Source of the DNA: Kluyveromyces lactis
Lineage: Eukaryota > Ascomycota > Saccharomycetes > Saccharomycetales > Saccharomycetaceae
DNA length: 64,000 nucleotides
Assembly: GCF_000002515.2 (NCBI RefSeq)
Contig: NC_006039.1
Span: 930,001-994,000 of the forward strand
Direction of reading: 5' to 3'
Each line of letters begins with the position of its first letter. Position 1 is the stretch's first letter. Both the position numbers and the translations under genes were made by a program. Positions 11,764 through 20,646 of the stretch are shown in pieces. The notes under the pieces were generated by a model. That model made no database searches and was not told the origin of the DNA. It was given only the letters and a program-made list of their open reading frames with translations.

Positions 11764-12981
11764 ATGAGTGTTCCAGTGATACCATACCTTGACTATGATA
11801 TAGTAGATCTCGGTTCTGACATTAAAAAACCAGATTTTCCGCAATTGAGTGAATCTCATCGCATTAATGAACAACAGTACTATATCACTGAGGACACGCC
11901 ATTGAATAAGAGAAACTTCATGTATCAGCCTTGTGCTGCAAATCTAATGTTGGATAAGCTCAAGTATTGTGGCACAGACTATTTTGATAAAAGCTCTATC
12001 AATTTGATGGATAGATCCGACAAATTAGCATTTTCATTGGACGACCATTCGGTGAGTGTCAGCGAGAACTGCGGGTGGAGGAGCGTTAGAAGCGACGTTT
12101 GTATGAAAGAAGGAAAAATATACTGGGAAGTGGAGGTGAAAAACGTTTCTGATACATCACACATCAGATGCGGGATAAGCAGAAGAGAGGCATCAACAGA
12201 AACTCCAGTCGGATGTGATTTTTACGGTTATAGCATTAGAGATAAAGGATTGCAAGTTATTCACGAAGGCCGCTTGCATACAGTTTTGAAACCACACGAG
12301 ATGCAAGCAGGTGATAGAATCGGATTTCTACTGACTTTACCTTCCCTGCAGTCTCAAAGCGAGCAAGCCATGGATTATAGTTTAAAACGAATCCAAGAGC
12401 TAAACAACGACGACAGCCGCACCAACAAAAGGAATAAGAAATTCAATAAGGAATTCTACAAGTTTTTACTGCGTTCATGCGAGCCAACGAATGTAGTTAG
12501 AGATCAAATTGCCATCAGATATAAAAATCAATTGTTTTACGAAAGTACCGATTATGTCAAAACTACAAAACCGGAATATTATGACAACAGGGACGACATG
12601 CAAAAGTTTTACGAACTTGAAAACTCGAGCTTCGAAGTTTTCGTAAATGGTGTTTCCCATGGAATAGCTTTCGAAGGCCTTACACCATTCTTACCTCCGT
12701 TCAGCGAATTGCAGTACAATGAGAAGTTTTATTTGCATCATTGGAATAAACGTAATGTCACGAAGGGGATCGAAATAAGAAATAAATACGTAAACAACAA
12801 CAGGCTAGGTTATTATGCCACTTTGAGTTCATTCCAGGGAGGCACTGCATCGATCATAACAGAAGCCATGGAACTCAAGTTTCTACCGAAAGATGTAGAT
12901 ATCAAAACTCTGAATGATATCTACAATGAGCAGATCGCAAGTGATATTGTATGGGACTTAATAGACGAAATTGATACATAA
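11764..12981 (+). CDS. BRE2: COMPASS histone H3K4 methyltransferase subunit Bre2 (Ash2L-like)
   Basis: Bre2 is the SPRY-domain subunit that, with Sdc1, supports Set1 in COMPASS for histone H3 lysine 4 methylation. A conserved lead (MSVPVIPYLDYDIV, FMYQPCAANLML) precedes the split SPRY domain at residues ~75-370: NCGWRSVRSDVCMKEGKIYWEVEV, then RCGISRREASTETPVG and YGYSIRDKG. DQIAIRYKNQLFYESTDYVKTTKPEYY is strongly conserved with S. cerevisiae. The C-terminal helix (DIYNEQIASDIVWDLIDEI) is the Sdc1 DPY-30-binding element. At 405 residues it is ~100 shorter than S. cerevisiae Bre2 (505): two low-complexity insertions of that protein, one in the SPRY domain and one lysine-rich, are missing here. 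Confidence 0.95.
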   Translation: MSVPVIPYLDYDIVDLGSDIKKPDFPQLSESHRINEQQYYITEDTPLNKRNFMYQPCAANLMLDKLKYCGTDYFDKSSINLMDRSDKLAFSLDDHSVSVSENCGWRSVRSDVCMKEGKIYWEVEVKNVSDTSHIRCGISRREASTETPVGCDFYGYSIRDKGLQVIHEGRLHTVLKPHEMQAGDRIGFLLTLPSLQSQSEQAMDYSLKRIQELNNDDSRTNKRNKKFNKEFYKFLLRSCEPTNVVRDQIAIRYKNQLFYESTDYVKTTKPEYYDNRDDMQKFYELENSSFEVFVNGVSHGIAFEGLTPFLPPFSELQYNEKFYLHHWNKRNVTKGIEIRNKYVNNNRLGYYATLSSFQGGTASIITEAMELKFLPKDVDIKTLNDIYNEQIASDIVWDLIDEIDT

Positions 12982-13311
12982 AATAGAAAAAGAATCTTTC
13001 TAAATACTCATTTATAGAGAACGTAACCGTAAATTAACATTATAGTTCTCCAAAGCTTAGCACTCCAATGTGTTGGACCAACTAGCACCGTGAAAACATT
13101 TCGACCGAATAGTTCATGGTTATAAAGAACTTAAACTATCCTTATACCTTATATTGAGTTGTTACCTTAAAAATAAAAAAAAATAGTTGGAAACACAGTA
13201 AACCAGAAGAACTTCATATGATAGAAAAGGGATCACTAAATAGAAGGTAAAACACTGTACAAGAAGCCGTCATATACTGACGCCAGCAATACGAATAATA
13301 TCTCATGCAAT
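12982..13311. other. intergenic, BRE2 3' end and SNX4 promoter
   Basis: 330 AT-rich bases with an A-tract near 13175-13185; no gene or recognisable motif seen. It is another junction between blocks that lie on different S. cerevisiae chromosomes. Confidence 0.5.
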
Positions 13312-14514
13312 ATGAGTGAATCAGGAACTTTGACAAATAAAGAATCAGATACTAAAATATTAAGTGTGCTGGTGTCTGATCCTCAGAAACAGAAAACGCA
13401 TTCGCAGACATATATCACCTATCAAGTATCCACGAAAATAGATGGCAAAGATGAACCGAATTGTGTGGTGAGGAGGTACAATGATTTTGTACTCCTACAT
13501 CAAATATTGATAAACGATCATCCTGCACTGCTTGTTCCTCCATTACCCGATAAGAAAGTCCTAAATTATCTTTCAGGGGATAGATTCTCACATTCTTTTA
13601 CTCAGAAACGTTGTCGTTCTCTTCAAACGTTCATGCGCAGGTTGTTGAGTCACTCAGAGCTTTCCAAATCCAGGATTTTGGAAACGTTTTTGACCAGCAC
13701 AGATTGGGATGTTTATAGAAGGAGTTTGACGGGGCAAATTTCCACTTCTGAAGTTAGTGATGTTTTGATAAACGCTTTCAAACACGTAAACAGACAAAGG
13801 GATGAGTTTGTCGAGATTAAGGAAAAGAGCGAAAAGTTAGACCATAATTTGAGCCATTTGGACAAGCTATTCCATAAATCTGTGAAAAGAGTTGATCTGA
13901 TCGGACAGAATTTGAAGAAATTACAATCCTCTTTATCAGGATTACAAGAACTTTGCTGCGATGAAAAGGAGCTATCAAACAGTATCAAAGCCTTTAACGA
14001 TGGAACGATGCAATTGATAGATTCATTAAATGATTTGAACAAATACGTTGACTATGAGTATAACGTTGATATTAAAGATATGATAAACTATATCGAGGCA
14101 TTGAAACAACTAATAAGGCTGAAAGATCAAAAACAAATAGATTACGAGGAGCTATCAGAGTATCTAACGCGATCCATAAATGAGAAGAATAATTTACTTT
14201 CTGGCTATGGGTCAGGAAATTATTTCAAGAGTAAACTGGAAGAACTAGCTGGTATCAATCAAGAAATGGCAAGAAGAGATAAGATAGCGAAATTAGAGAC
14301 CAGAGTTCAATCTTTAACGGACGAAGTCGAAAAATCAAAACAAGTCGCTGATGAATTTGAGAAAGAGGTTCTCAAAGAGGTCGAACAGTTTGAACAAATA
14401 AAAACTTTGGAATTGAAAGATTCGTTAGCTGCTTTGGCTCAAAAACATATTGATTTTTATGATGATATGGTGGAGAAGTGGTCGAAGATCGAAGAACGTC
14501 TCGAAAGCGCCTGA
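13312..14514 (+). CDS. SNX4: sorting nexin Snx4 (Atg24), PX-BAR protein
   Basis: Snx4 works with Snx41/Atg20 to retrieve SNAREs such as Snc1 from endosomes and is needed for selective autophagy. Residues ~15-140 are the PX domain ([49 protein letters not shown]), with the basic residues expected to bind PtdIns3P. Residues ~160-400 are the BAR region, helical and coiled-coil, with the family signature [19 protein letters not shown] and [19 protein letters not shown], then [18 protein letters not shown]. It is 400 residues against 423 in S. cerevisiae, with a shorter N terminus. TAD2 follows convergently, as YJL036W/YJL035C do in S. cerevisiae. Confidence 0.95.
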
Positions 14515-14738
14515 CGGCTGGATTTTTTTTTGAAGCCTCTCACTGTGTTTCAAAACACTACAAAGGCTTCGTAACAATTACGTAGAGACATCGATTAATA
14601 AGTTTGTACTTTTGTTTCAGTATTTATGACTATCTAGCTATCTTTATGCAATGAAAAAAAAAACGAAAACCAGAAAGAGAGTACATCCATCATGTTGTGA
14701 GCATCACTAAAACTTGGAATTGTTTAATTGTGTCAAAC

Positions 14739-15455
14739 TCAATAAGTACAATTAACACTCTGCACCTGTTCAATCAGGTCATGCAAAAAACTTTCATCGC
14801 AGCCAGTATCTATGAGATCCCAATCAATTTCATCGTAGACGTCTCTATGCGAATAAAATGCATCTCTAAACTCCTGGCCAAATTCATCTTCAAACTCTTC
14901 GAGCGTTAAATACTTATCCCATTGTAGTGGAGGGAAGGTCTCTTTATCCAGTTTTCTATCTTTCTTTGTTCGTGGTTTGGGTGCCCTATCATTTTCTCTA
15001 ACATAAAAGTAACGTAGAAGCATTATAGCTTCTCTGCGCAAAACGCCGGGGATGCTCACATATTTATTAGATTTATTTGTAGATGTATCATTATGAATGC
15101 ATAATATAGATCCATTCCCACCAAATCTTTCATTTCCGCAACCAAATACTACCTTCTTGATACCCAACTGTTTTAAAGCACTTGCACACATGATACACGG
15201 TTCAACGGTGACATATAGCACAACTTCAGAAAGTATTTTAGGGTCCGTCCCATATTTCTCTTGAATTTGCTTTATGCCCATAAATTCAGCATGTGAGATG
15301 CCGCTGATCGACTCATTGGTACCATTCATCCCATATGCAATGACTTTGTTTAATTTTGAATGTACAAAAATACAGGCAACAGGGGTTTCTTCATGATCTA
15401 AAGCATATTTCGCCAGCGTAATGGCTGTACGCATATGCAGAAGGTCCTGGGACAT
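14739..15455 (-). CDS. TAD2: tRNA A34 deaminase catalytic subunit Tad2
   Basis: Tad2 is the catalytic half of the Tad2/Tad3 enzyme that turns adenosine 34 of tRNA anticodons into inosine, an essential step. The cytidine/deoxycytidylate deaminase zinc motif is intact: HAEFMGI (zinc His and proton-shuttle Glu, residues ~56-58) and VEPCIMCASALKQL (two zinc Cys). VVFGCGNERFGGNG and REAIMLLRYFYVRENDRAPKPR are family hallmarks. It is 238 residues against 250 in S. cerevisiae. The C-terminal part has the conserved FPPLQWDKYL and IDWDLIDT segments. The start MSQDLLHMRTAITLAKYALD lines up with S. cerevisiae. An overlapping 60-codon frame on the same strand starts 118 bases upstream and could act as a uORF if transcribed. 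Confidence 0.95.
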   Translation of the reverse strand: MSQDLLHMRTAITLAKYALDHEETPVACIFVHSKLNKVIAYGMNGTNESISGISHAEFMGIKQIQEKYGTDPKILSEVVLYVTVEPCIMCASALKQLGIKKVVFGCGNERFGGNGSILCIHNDTSTNKSNKYVSIPGVLRREAIMLLRYFYVRENDRAPKPRTKKDRKLDKETFPPLQWDKYLTLEEFEDEFGQEFRDAFYSHRDVYDEIDWDLIDTGCDESFLHDLIEQVQSVNCTY

Positions 15456-15688
15456 CGTTTATAGTCGTTGCTGAATATTTCACCACGGTTTCTCTTGCAT
15501 GCGCTGCTTTTTCTTGCTCATCGGAACTGCCTGGAAACGTTATATAGTTTCTTTTCGAACATACATTCCTCAATATTAACCTTATAAGAAATATTGACAG
15601 AACAGTAGAACAAACGACGAATTAAAGATAAAGAAATATGTATCGAGTCTATGAAATTATCTATGCTATCTTGTCTGTAATTCTAAGA

Positions 15689-16417
15689 TTAGACACTAAC
15701 TCCCAATGATGTGTTGATTTCTTCAACAATAGGTCTGATAATATCTTTCTTGTTTGGAACCATATGACCACCTGGATGCTCATAAGCCTTACAGTCATCT
15801 AACTCTTGACCTTTAGTGTAAATGTTGTATAAATACTTCGCTCTTTCACATGGAACAGCCATATCTGCGGTACCATAAACAAACAGCATCTTGGTAGTAC
15901 GGTCATCCATAGGTTTGAAAGAATCTTGGAATTTTTGAGAGATTCTTAATTGTCCCTCATTTTCTGGATCTGGTTCAGTGAAAGAGTAAGCAGCGATCAA
16001 CAAGGACACCTTGAACTGAGGATGAGATGGGACCAATTCGGTGATTTTGTTAGTGATGATAGAAGCCAATGCAGCACCTTGACTAAACCCAACAATACCG
16101 TCGTATGGACCATTATCCTTGATATATTTAGTGACAGCTTCAATAGCTGGGCTTAAATCCAATTCAGATGAGATGTCGCTATGATAGAACCATGCTCTGT
16201 TAACACCTGCATTAAGGGTTTCTTGCCACTTTGCATCGTCCATTTCGAAAGGCAAGTCTTTCTTTTCAAGGATCACTGGCGCATCCATGTAATCACATTG
16301 AACATTAGATTTCTTCAGTAGCTTTCTAATACCAGAAGACTTCTCACTGAAGACTTTACCATTTTGTAAGAAGCCTTGCAGAAACAGTAATTTTGGAGCA
16401 GCAGTTGCTGTAGTCAT
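15689..16417 (-). CDS. FSH1: putative serine hydrolase Fsh1
   Basis: A 242-residue alpha/beta hydrolase of the FSH family, related to human OVCA2; the physiological substrate is not established. The nucleophile elbow GFSQGAA gives Ser112; the acid is probably in YGTADMAVP and the histidine in [28 protein letters not shown] and [12 protein letters not shown] match S. cerevisiae Fsh1 closely. The oxyanion-side motif, usually LHGF in the family, reads LQGF here (Gln14, codon CAA), a one-base difference from a His codon. Neighbours APE2/AAP1 and the YHR045W-like gene match the YHR045-YHR049 block, which supports FSH1 rather than FSH2 or FSH3. Confidence 0.93.
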   Translation of the reverse strand: MTTATAAPKLLFLQGFLQNGKVFSEKSSGIRKLLKKSNVQCDYMDAPVILEKKDLPFEMDDAKWQETLNAGVNRAWFYHSDISSELDLSPAIEAVTKYIKDNGPYDGIVGFSQGAALASIITNKITELVPSHPQFKVSLLIAAYSFTEPDPENEGQLRISQKFQDSFKPMDDRTTKMLFVYGTADMAVPCERAKYLYNIYTKGQELDDCKAYEHPGGHMVPNKKDIIRPIVEEINTSLGVSV

Positions 16418-16897
16418 TAGTCCTGGATTTGTGAGATGTTGTCTTTATTTGTCGGTCAATTAGCAAAGGCTAGCCTCTTTACTTTCCAGTATTAACAGCT
16501 AGAAGTATGAACTTGATGTAGACATTTATTCACATATATATCCATTCTCTTAACTCCGAGAGGAAAAAAGCTTCAACTATAGGCTAAACCAACAAGGGTC
16601 AGCAGCTTAGGATTTCCACAACTTTTTAGACATGAAAATTACTATTTTTAATAAGACTATACCGCATACTCATTAGCTAACTGAATAATGAAGTTTGAGA
16701 ATGACGGCCAAGCGATAGGGTAGTCAACTCGTCACTACCCTCTTAATCATCTACTGAAAGGTGTCTCTATTTCTACGTAGCGAAAAAAAATATTTAGTAA
16801 AAATATCGATTTCACAACAGCATTTCAATGCAAAACATGATAGAGGTGATGCTGGGTAAAGGTAAACGGACCGCCGTCGATACCGCAGTTTTATAAG
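16418..16897. other. divergent promoter FSH1 / aminopeptidase
   Basis: 480 bases between the FSH1 start and the upstream exon of the aminopeptidase gene. It contains the inverted repeat at 16717-16741. A 91-codon frame on the minus strand (16751-17026) is the shadow of the real upstream exon on the plus strand. Confidence 0.6.
16717..16741. repeat. perfect 8-bp inverted repeat, 9-base loop
   Basis: AGGGTAGT at 16717-16724 and ACTACCCT at 16734-16741 pair perfectly around a 9-base loop. It lies ~300 bases upstream of FSH1 and ~160 upstream of the aminopeptidase exon. It may be a paired protein-binding site; function is unknown. Confidence 0.6.
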
Positions 16898-17034
16898 ATG
16901 TTCGGACACGTACCAAAGATACTGAACGGTATACGAGGCGCGTGGGCTAGGCCAATGGCTGCCTCCAGGTCTCTGTTCACTCATACAAAGTTCCATTGTA
17001 ACAAATGTGAACGTACAAAAAACCATCTGTTATC
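16898..17034 (+). CDS. APE2: aminopeptidase upstream exon: mitochondrial presequence
   Basis: This short exon was found by reading upstream of the aminopeptidase body. ATG at 16898 is the first in a frame closed upstream by TGA at 16847. It encodes 45 codons plus two bases. The peptide starts MFGHVPKILNGIRGAWAR, is Arg/Lys-rich and has no acidic residue until position 38, as in mitochondrial presequences. It then reads RSLFTHTKFHCNKCERTK, which I align with the stretch RPLFTETSHACAKCQKT just before the catalytic body of S. cerevisiae Ape2 (remembered, not searched). The exon ends in TC directly before GTATGT. Joined to the acceptor at 17933 it keeps frame and gives 14 residues from the second exon Cys to the Arg before the catalytic core, the same spacing as in Ape2. 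The spliced protein would be ~902 residues. Confidence 0.85.
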
Positions 17035-17933
17035 GTATGTATTAACAAAGGGGACATGGTGCATTTGAAAGAAGAGGACATACAGCACCGTTTGCGAATG
17101 AGATCAGGTATCTTAGAAGCCGTGTTCGAGGGAGTGGAATTGGTACACCTTTACCCATAGATCGAGATGGTCGGAAGAAAATACTAATCACGTGACTGAT
17201 AATGCAATTCTGACGAATAGTGCCTCAGAGAAGTAGTTCATGTCGAGATGCATGTCGCAAACCGGAATCAGAAACTGGTTTTGTGATCCGGAGCCAGCTC
17301 CGAATACTTCAATTTATTGCATTCGACTCTTTTCACTTTCAATGTGAAGATGAATTCAACATGAAAGAAATAGAACAAGGATACAAATACTATCGGTGAA
17401 ACTGTCAGAAATCAGTTATCATTCTTGAACCAATGTTTTCCCTCTCTACCCTCGCTTTCATTATCCCTACATCATTCGGGAATTCCATCGAATTTCCGAC
17501 CCTTGTCTCTATAATCCCCAGATAATGAAGCACATTTTTATACTTCATACCTAAAAATGCAGCATAGGACTAACATGAAAGTGTCAAATCGAAAAATTTA
17601 TGTAAACTGTAACAGAATCTGTCTGAAAAATGGAAGCTAGAATTTGTACTGGAGAGAAAGTTTAAAAAAAAATAAAAGATCAAGATAGGAAATCACAAGG
17701 AGGAAATAGAGAGTTTACGTTTCATGTATCAATGCGAATACTGAATTGCAATTGACGAAAGTATTCTTGGAATTTTGATTTGTACGATAGCCATTATCTT
17801 ACAAATAAAGAGTGAGCGAAAATAGAGGTTCTAACTCCTGTCTTTTAGCTTTTTTTTTCGGGTAAGGTTTCTTAAAAAGTTCCCCTTTTCAGACAGAGGA
17901 AAGCACAGTAACATACAAACACAATATGTCTAG
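17035..17933 (+). other. APE2: spliceosomal intron of APE2 with an embedded promoter
   Basis: The donor GTATGT at 17035-17040 is the yeast consensus. The proposed acceptor TAG at 17931-17933 is the one that joins phase-2 exon 1 (TC) to T and continues Gln-Pro-Asp in the frame of the body. A branch site is not certain: TTCTAAC at 17829-17835 is nearer consensus but has several AGs after it, while CAGTAAC at 17906-17912 has the acceptor as its next AG. An alternative in-frame acceptor is AAG at 17901-17903. At 899 bases the intron is long for yeast and holds a CACGTG box (17189-17194), a CGGAGC-CA-GCTCCG palindrome (17289-17302), a Reb1-type site and the internal ATG at 17926. S. cerevisiae APE2 also has an intron after its presequence exon. 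Confidence 0.7.
17859..17865 (+). promoter_or_regulatory. Reb1-type site and T-tract before the internal start
   Basis: CGGGTAA at 17859-17865 directly follows a run of eight or more T residues, 60 bases before the ATG at 17926. Reb1 plus poly-dT is a usual way to keep a yeast promoter open. Inside the intron it would let a second, shorter transcript start just ahead of the internal ATG. Confidence 0.55.
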
Positions 17934-20505
17934 TCAACCTGATCGTATTATATTGCCTCAAAATGTGAGTCCATTGCACTACAAATTGCAATTGGAGCCA
18001 TATTTCGATACATTCAAGTTTGATGGTACGGTAAGCATTGATTTGAAAGTTAACGACAAGGAAAGTGATTTTGTTGAGTTGAACACTTTTGAATTGGATA
18101 TTCACGAAGCTAAGATTAACGATGTTAAATCACTAGAAACTGTCACTGATGAAGAGAATCAGACCAGTAGGTTCAAGTTTCCAGCTGGGACTTTGAAGGA
18201 CTCTGATAATGTGACAATTGATATCAAATTCACTGGTATCTTAAACGATACTATGGCTGGGTTTTACCGTGCCAAATATATCGACAACGCTACAGGTGAG
18301 ACGAAATACATGGCTACTACACAAATGGAACCTACTGATGCTCGTAGAGCGTTCCCATGTTTTGATGAACCTAATTTGAAGGCTTCTTTCGAAATTACTT
18401 TGGTTTCGGATCCAAAGTTGACCCATTTGTCCAATATGGACGTGAAAAAAGAAGAGATTTTTGATGGTAAGAAATTCACATATTTCAATCCAACTCCAAA
18501 GATGTCCACTTATTTGGTTGCTTTCATCGTTGCTGAATTAGAATACGTGGAATGCAAAGATTTCAGAATTCCAGTCAGAGTTTACGCCACTCCAGGATCT
18601 GAACATCTGGGCCAGTATGCTGCTAATTTGACCGCCAAGACTTTATCATTCTTTGAAAAAGCTTTCGGTATTGAGTACCCATTGCCAAAGATGGACTCTG
18701 TTGCTGTCCATGAATTCTCTGCAGGTGCTATGGAAAATTGGGGGTTGGTCACTTATCGTGTCGTTGATCTTTTGTTGGATGAGAAGAATGCCAGTTTGGA
18801 ACGTATCAAGCGTGTCGCCGAAGTTGTTCAACACGAATTGGCTCATCAATGGTTCGGTAACTTGGTTACTATGGATTGGTGGGAAGGTTTGTGGTTAAAC
18901 GAAGGTTTCGCCACCTGGATGTCATGGTACGCCTGTAACCAGTTCCAACCTGAATGGAAAGTATGGGAACAATACGTTGCAGACGATTTGCAAAGTGCCT
19001 TAGGGTTGGACTCTTTGAGATCCTCCCACCCAATTGAAGTTCCTGTTAAGAGAGCGGATGAAATTAACCAAATTTTCGATCATATCTCTTACGCAAAGGG
19101 TTCTTCTTTGTTAAGAATGATTTCTCAGTGGTTAGGTGAAGATGTTTTCGTCAAGGGTGTTTCTCAGTACCTAAATAAATTTAAGTTTGGCAATGCTAAA
19201 ACAGAAGATTTATGGGACGCTTTATCTGAAGCATCTGGTAAGGACGTTCGTAACGTTATGGATATCTGGACCAAAAAAGTTGGTTTCCCAATCGTTTCTG
19301 TTACTGAAGATGGTCACAAAATCACTTTCAAGCAAAACCGTTACTTGAATACAGCTGATGTCAAGCCTGAAGAAGATAAAACTTTGTATCCAGTGTTTTT
19401 GTCTTTAAAGACAAATTCTGGTGTTGATCATTCGTTAACTTTGGACGAAAGAGAATTAACTGTTACTGTTGAGGATGTTGACTTTATCAAAACTAACGCA
19501 AACCAAGCAGGTATCTACGTCACTTCATACTCTGATGATAGATGGACTACTTTATCCAAACAATCTGATTTGTTGACTGTTGAAGACCGAACTGGTTTAG
19601 TTGCTGATTGTAAGACGTTGTCCTTGTCAGGTTATACTTCCACCAAAAATTTCTTACAATTGATTTCTCAATGGAAAAACGAGGACTCCTTTGTTGTCTG
19701 GGAGCAGATGATAAACAGTTTGGGATCTTTGAAGGCTGCTTGGGCCTTTGAGCCAAAGGAAACTTTGGAAGCCTTGGATGAATTTACTAGACAATTGGTC
19801 TCAGAGAAGACCCACTCTTTGGGCTGGGAATTCTCAGAGAACGAGTCTTACGCGTCTCAAAGGTTGAAGGTTGAAATGTTCTCATCCTCCGCTGCAGCAA
19901 AGGATCCAGTTGTCGTTAAGGCCGCTTTGAAAATGTTTGAGAAATACACTTCTGGCGACAGCAACGCTATTCCACCATTGATTAAATCATCCGTATTCGG
20001 TACTGTTGCCAGAGACGGTAATGCCAAAAATTACGAAAAGTTATTTGCTATTTACAAAAATCCTTCCTCGTCTGACGAAAAGCTTTCTGCTTTAAGATGC
20101 TTAGGTAGATTTGAAGACCCGGCTTTGATGAAAAGAACTCTTGGTTATCTGTTTGACGGAACCGTGTTGAACCAGGATATTTATATTCCTATGGGCGGTA
20201 TGAGAGGTCATAAGGAAGGTATCAAAACCCTCTGGGCTTGGACCAAAGAAAACTGGGACGCTCTTCACAAAAAATTTCCACCCTCTTTGACTATGTTGGG
20301 CTCAATCTTGACTGTCGCTACATCTGGGTTTACTTCTCGTCAAGCAATTGATGAAATTGAAGACTTTTTCAAGGATAAGTCCACCAAGGGTTTCGACCAA
20401 AGTTTGGCACAAACTTTAGATACTATAACATCTAAGGCTAACTGGGTTGATAGAGACCGCGAAGTGGTTGTTAAATTCTTGAAGGAACATAACTATTACA
20501 AATAG
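17926..20505 (+). CDS. APE2: M1 zinc aminopeptidase (Ape2/Aap1), main exon and cytosolic start
   Basis: This exon codes for the whole catalytic body of an alanine/arginine/leucine aminopeptidase of family M1, involved in peptide turnover and glycogen accumulation. From the internal ATG it is 859 residues, the length of cytosolic Aap1 (856). GAMEN at ~267-271 binds the substrate amino group; HELAHQWFGN gives zinc ligands His303 and His307 with catalytic Glu304, and the third ligand Glu lies in WLNEGFATW. The N-terminal beta domain and the C-terminal helical ERAP1-like domain are complete. S. cerevisiae has two duplicates, AAP1 (YHR047C, cytosolic) and APE2 (YKL157W, with a presequence exon). 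Position beside FSH1 and the YHR045W-like gene matches AAP1, while many residues (NRYLNTADVKP, RTLGYLFDGT) are closer to Ape2. It is best read as the single pre-duplication gene making both forms. Confidence 0.95.
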   Translation: MSSQPDRIILPQNVSPLHYKLQLEPYFDTFKFDGTVSIDLKVNDKESDFVELNTFELDIHEAKINDVKSLETVTDEENQTSRFKFPAGTLKDSDNVTIDIKFTGILNDTMAGFYRAKYIDNATGETKYMATTQMEPTDARRAFPCFDEPNLKASFEITLVSDPKLTHLSNMDVKKEEIFDGKKFTYFNPTPKMSTYLVAFIVAELEYVECKDFRIPVRVYATPGSEHLGQYAANLTAKTLSFFEKAFGIEYPLPKMDSVAVHEFSAGAMENWGLVTYRVVDLLLDEKNASLERIKRVAEVVQHELAHQWFGNLVTMDWWEGLWLNEGFATWMSWYACNQFQPEWKVWEQYVADDLQSALGLDSLRSSHPIEVPVKRADEINQIFDHISYAKGSSLLRMISQWLGEDVFVKGVSQYLNKFKFGNAKTEDLWDALSEASGKDVRNVMDIWTKKVGFPIVSVTEDGHKITFKQNRYLNTADVKPEEDKTLYPVFLSLKTNSGVDHSLTLDERELTVTVEDVDFIKTNANQAGIYVTSYSDDRWTTLSKQSDLLTVEDRTGLVADCKTLSLSGYTSTKNFLQLISQWKNEDSFVVWEQMINSLGSLKAAWAFEPKETLEALDEFTRQLVSEKTHSLGWEFSENESYASQRLKVEMFSSSAAAKDPVVVKAALKMFEKYTSGDSNAIPPLIKSSVFGTVARDGNAKNYEKLFAIYKNPSSSDEKLSALRCLGRFEDPALMKRTLGYLFDGTVLNQDIYIPMGGMRGHKEGIKTLWAWTKENWDALHKKFPPSLTMLGSILTVATSGFTSRQAIDEIEDFFKDKSTKGFDQSLAQTLDTITSKANWVDRDREVVVKFLKEHNYYK

Positions 20506-20646
20506 GCTCCAATAAGGTCAAGAAAAAAATGAATGGTCTATATCGAGTAAATAGTCAACTACTAATGAAATTCCATTGTGCTCGTATAGTAAGTAAATTG
20601 CTACTAAGAATTTATAACTTAAGGTTTTTACAATTCATATAAAAGC

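Noticed and set aside
16751-17026. 91-codon frame on the minus strand upstream of the aminopeptidase
   Set aside because: It is antisense to the plus-strand presequence exon and resembles no family; the plus-strand reading has homology and a splice donor.
17567-17573. GACTAAC as branch point of the APE2 intron
   Set aside because: It is ~360 bases from the only acceptor that keeps frame and family spacing, too far for yeast introns; nearer candidates exist.
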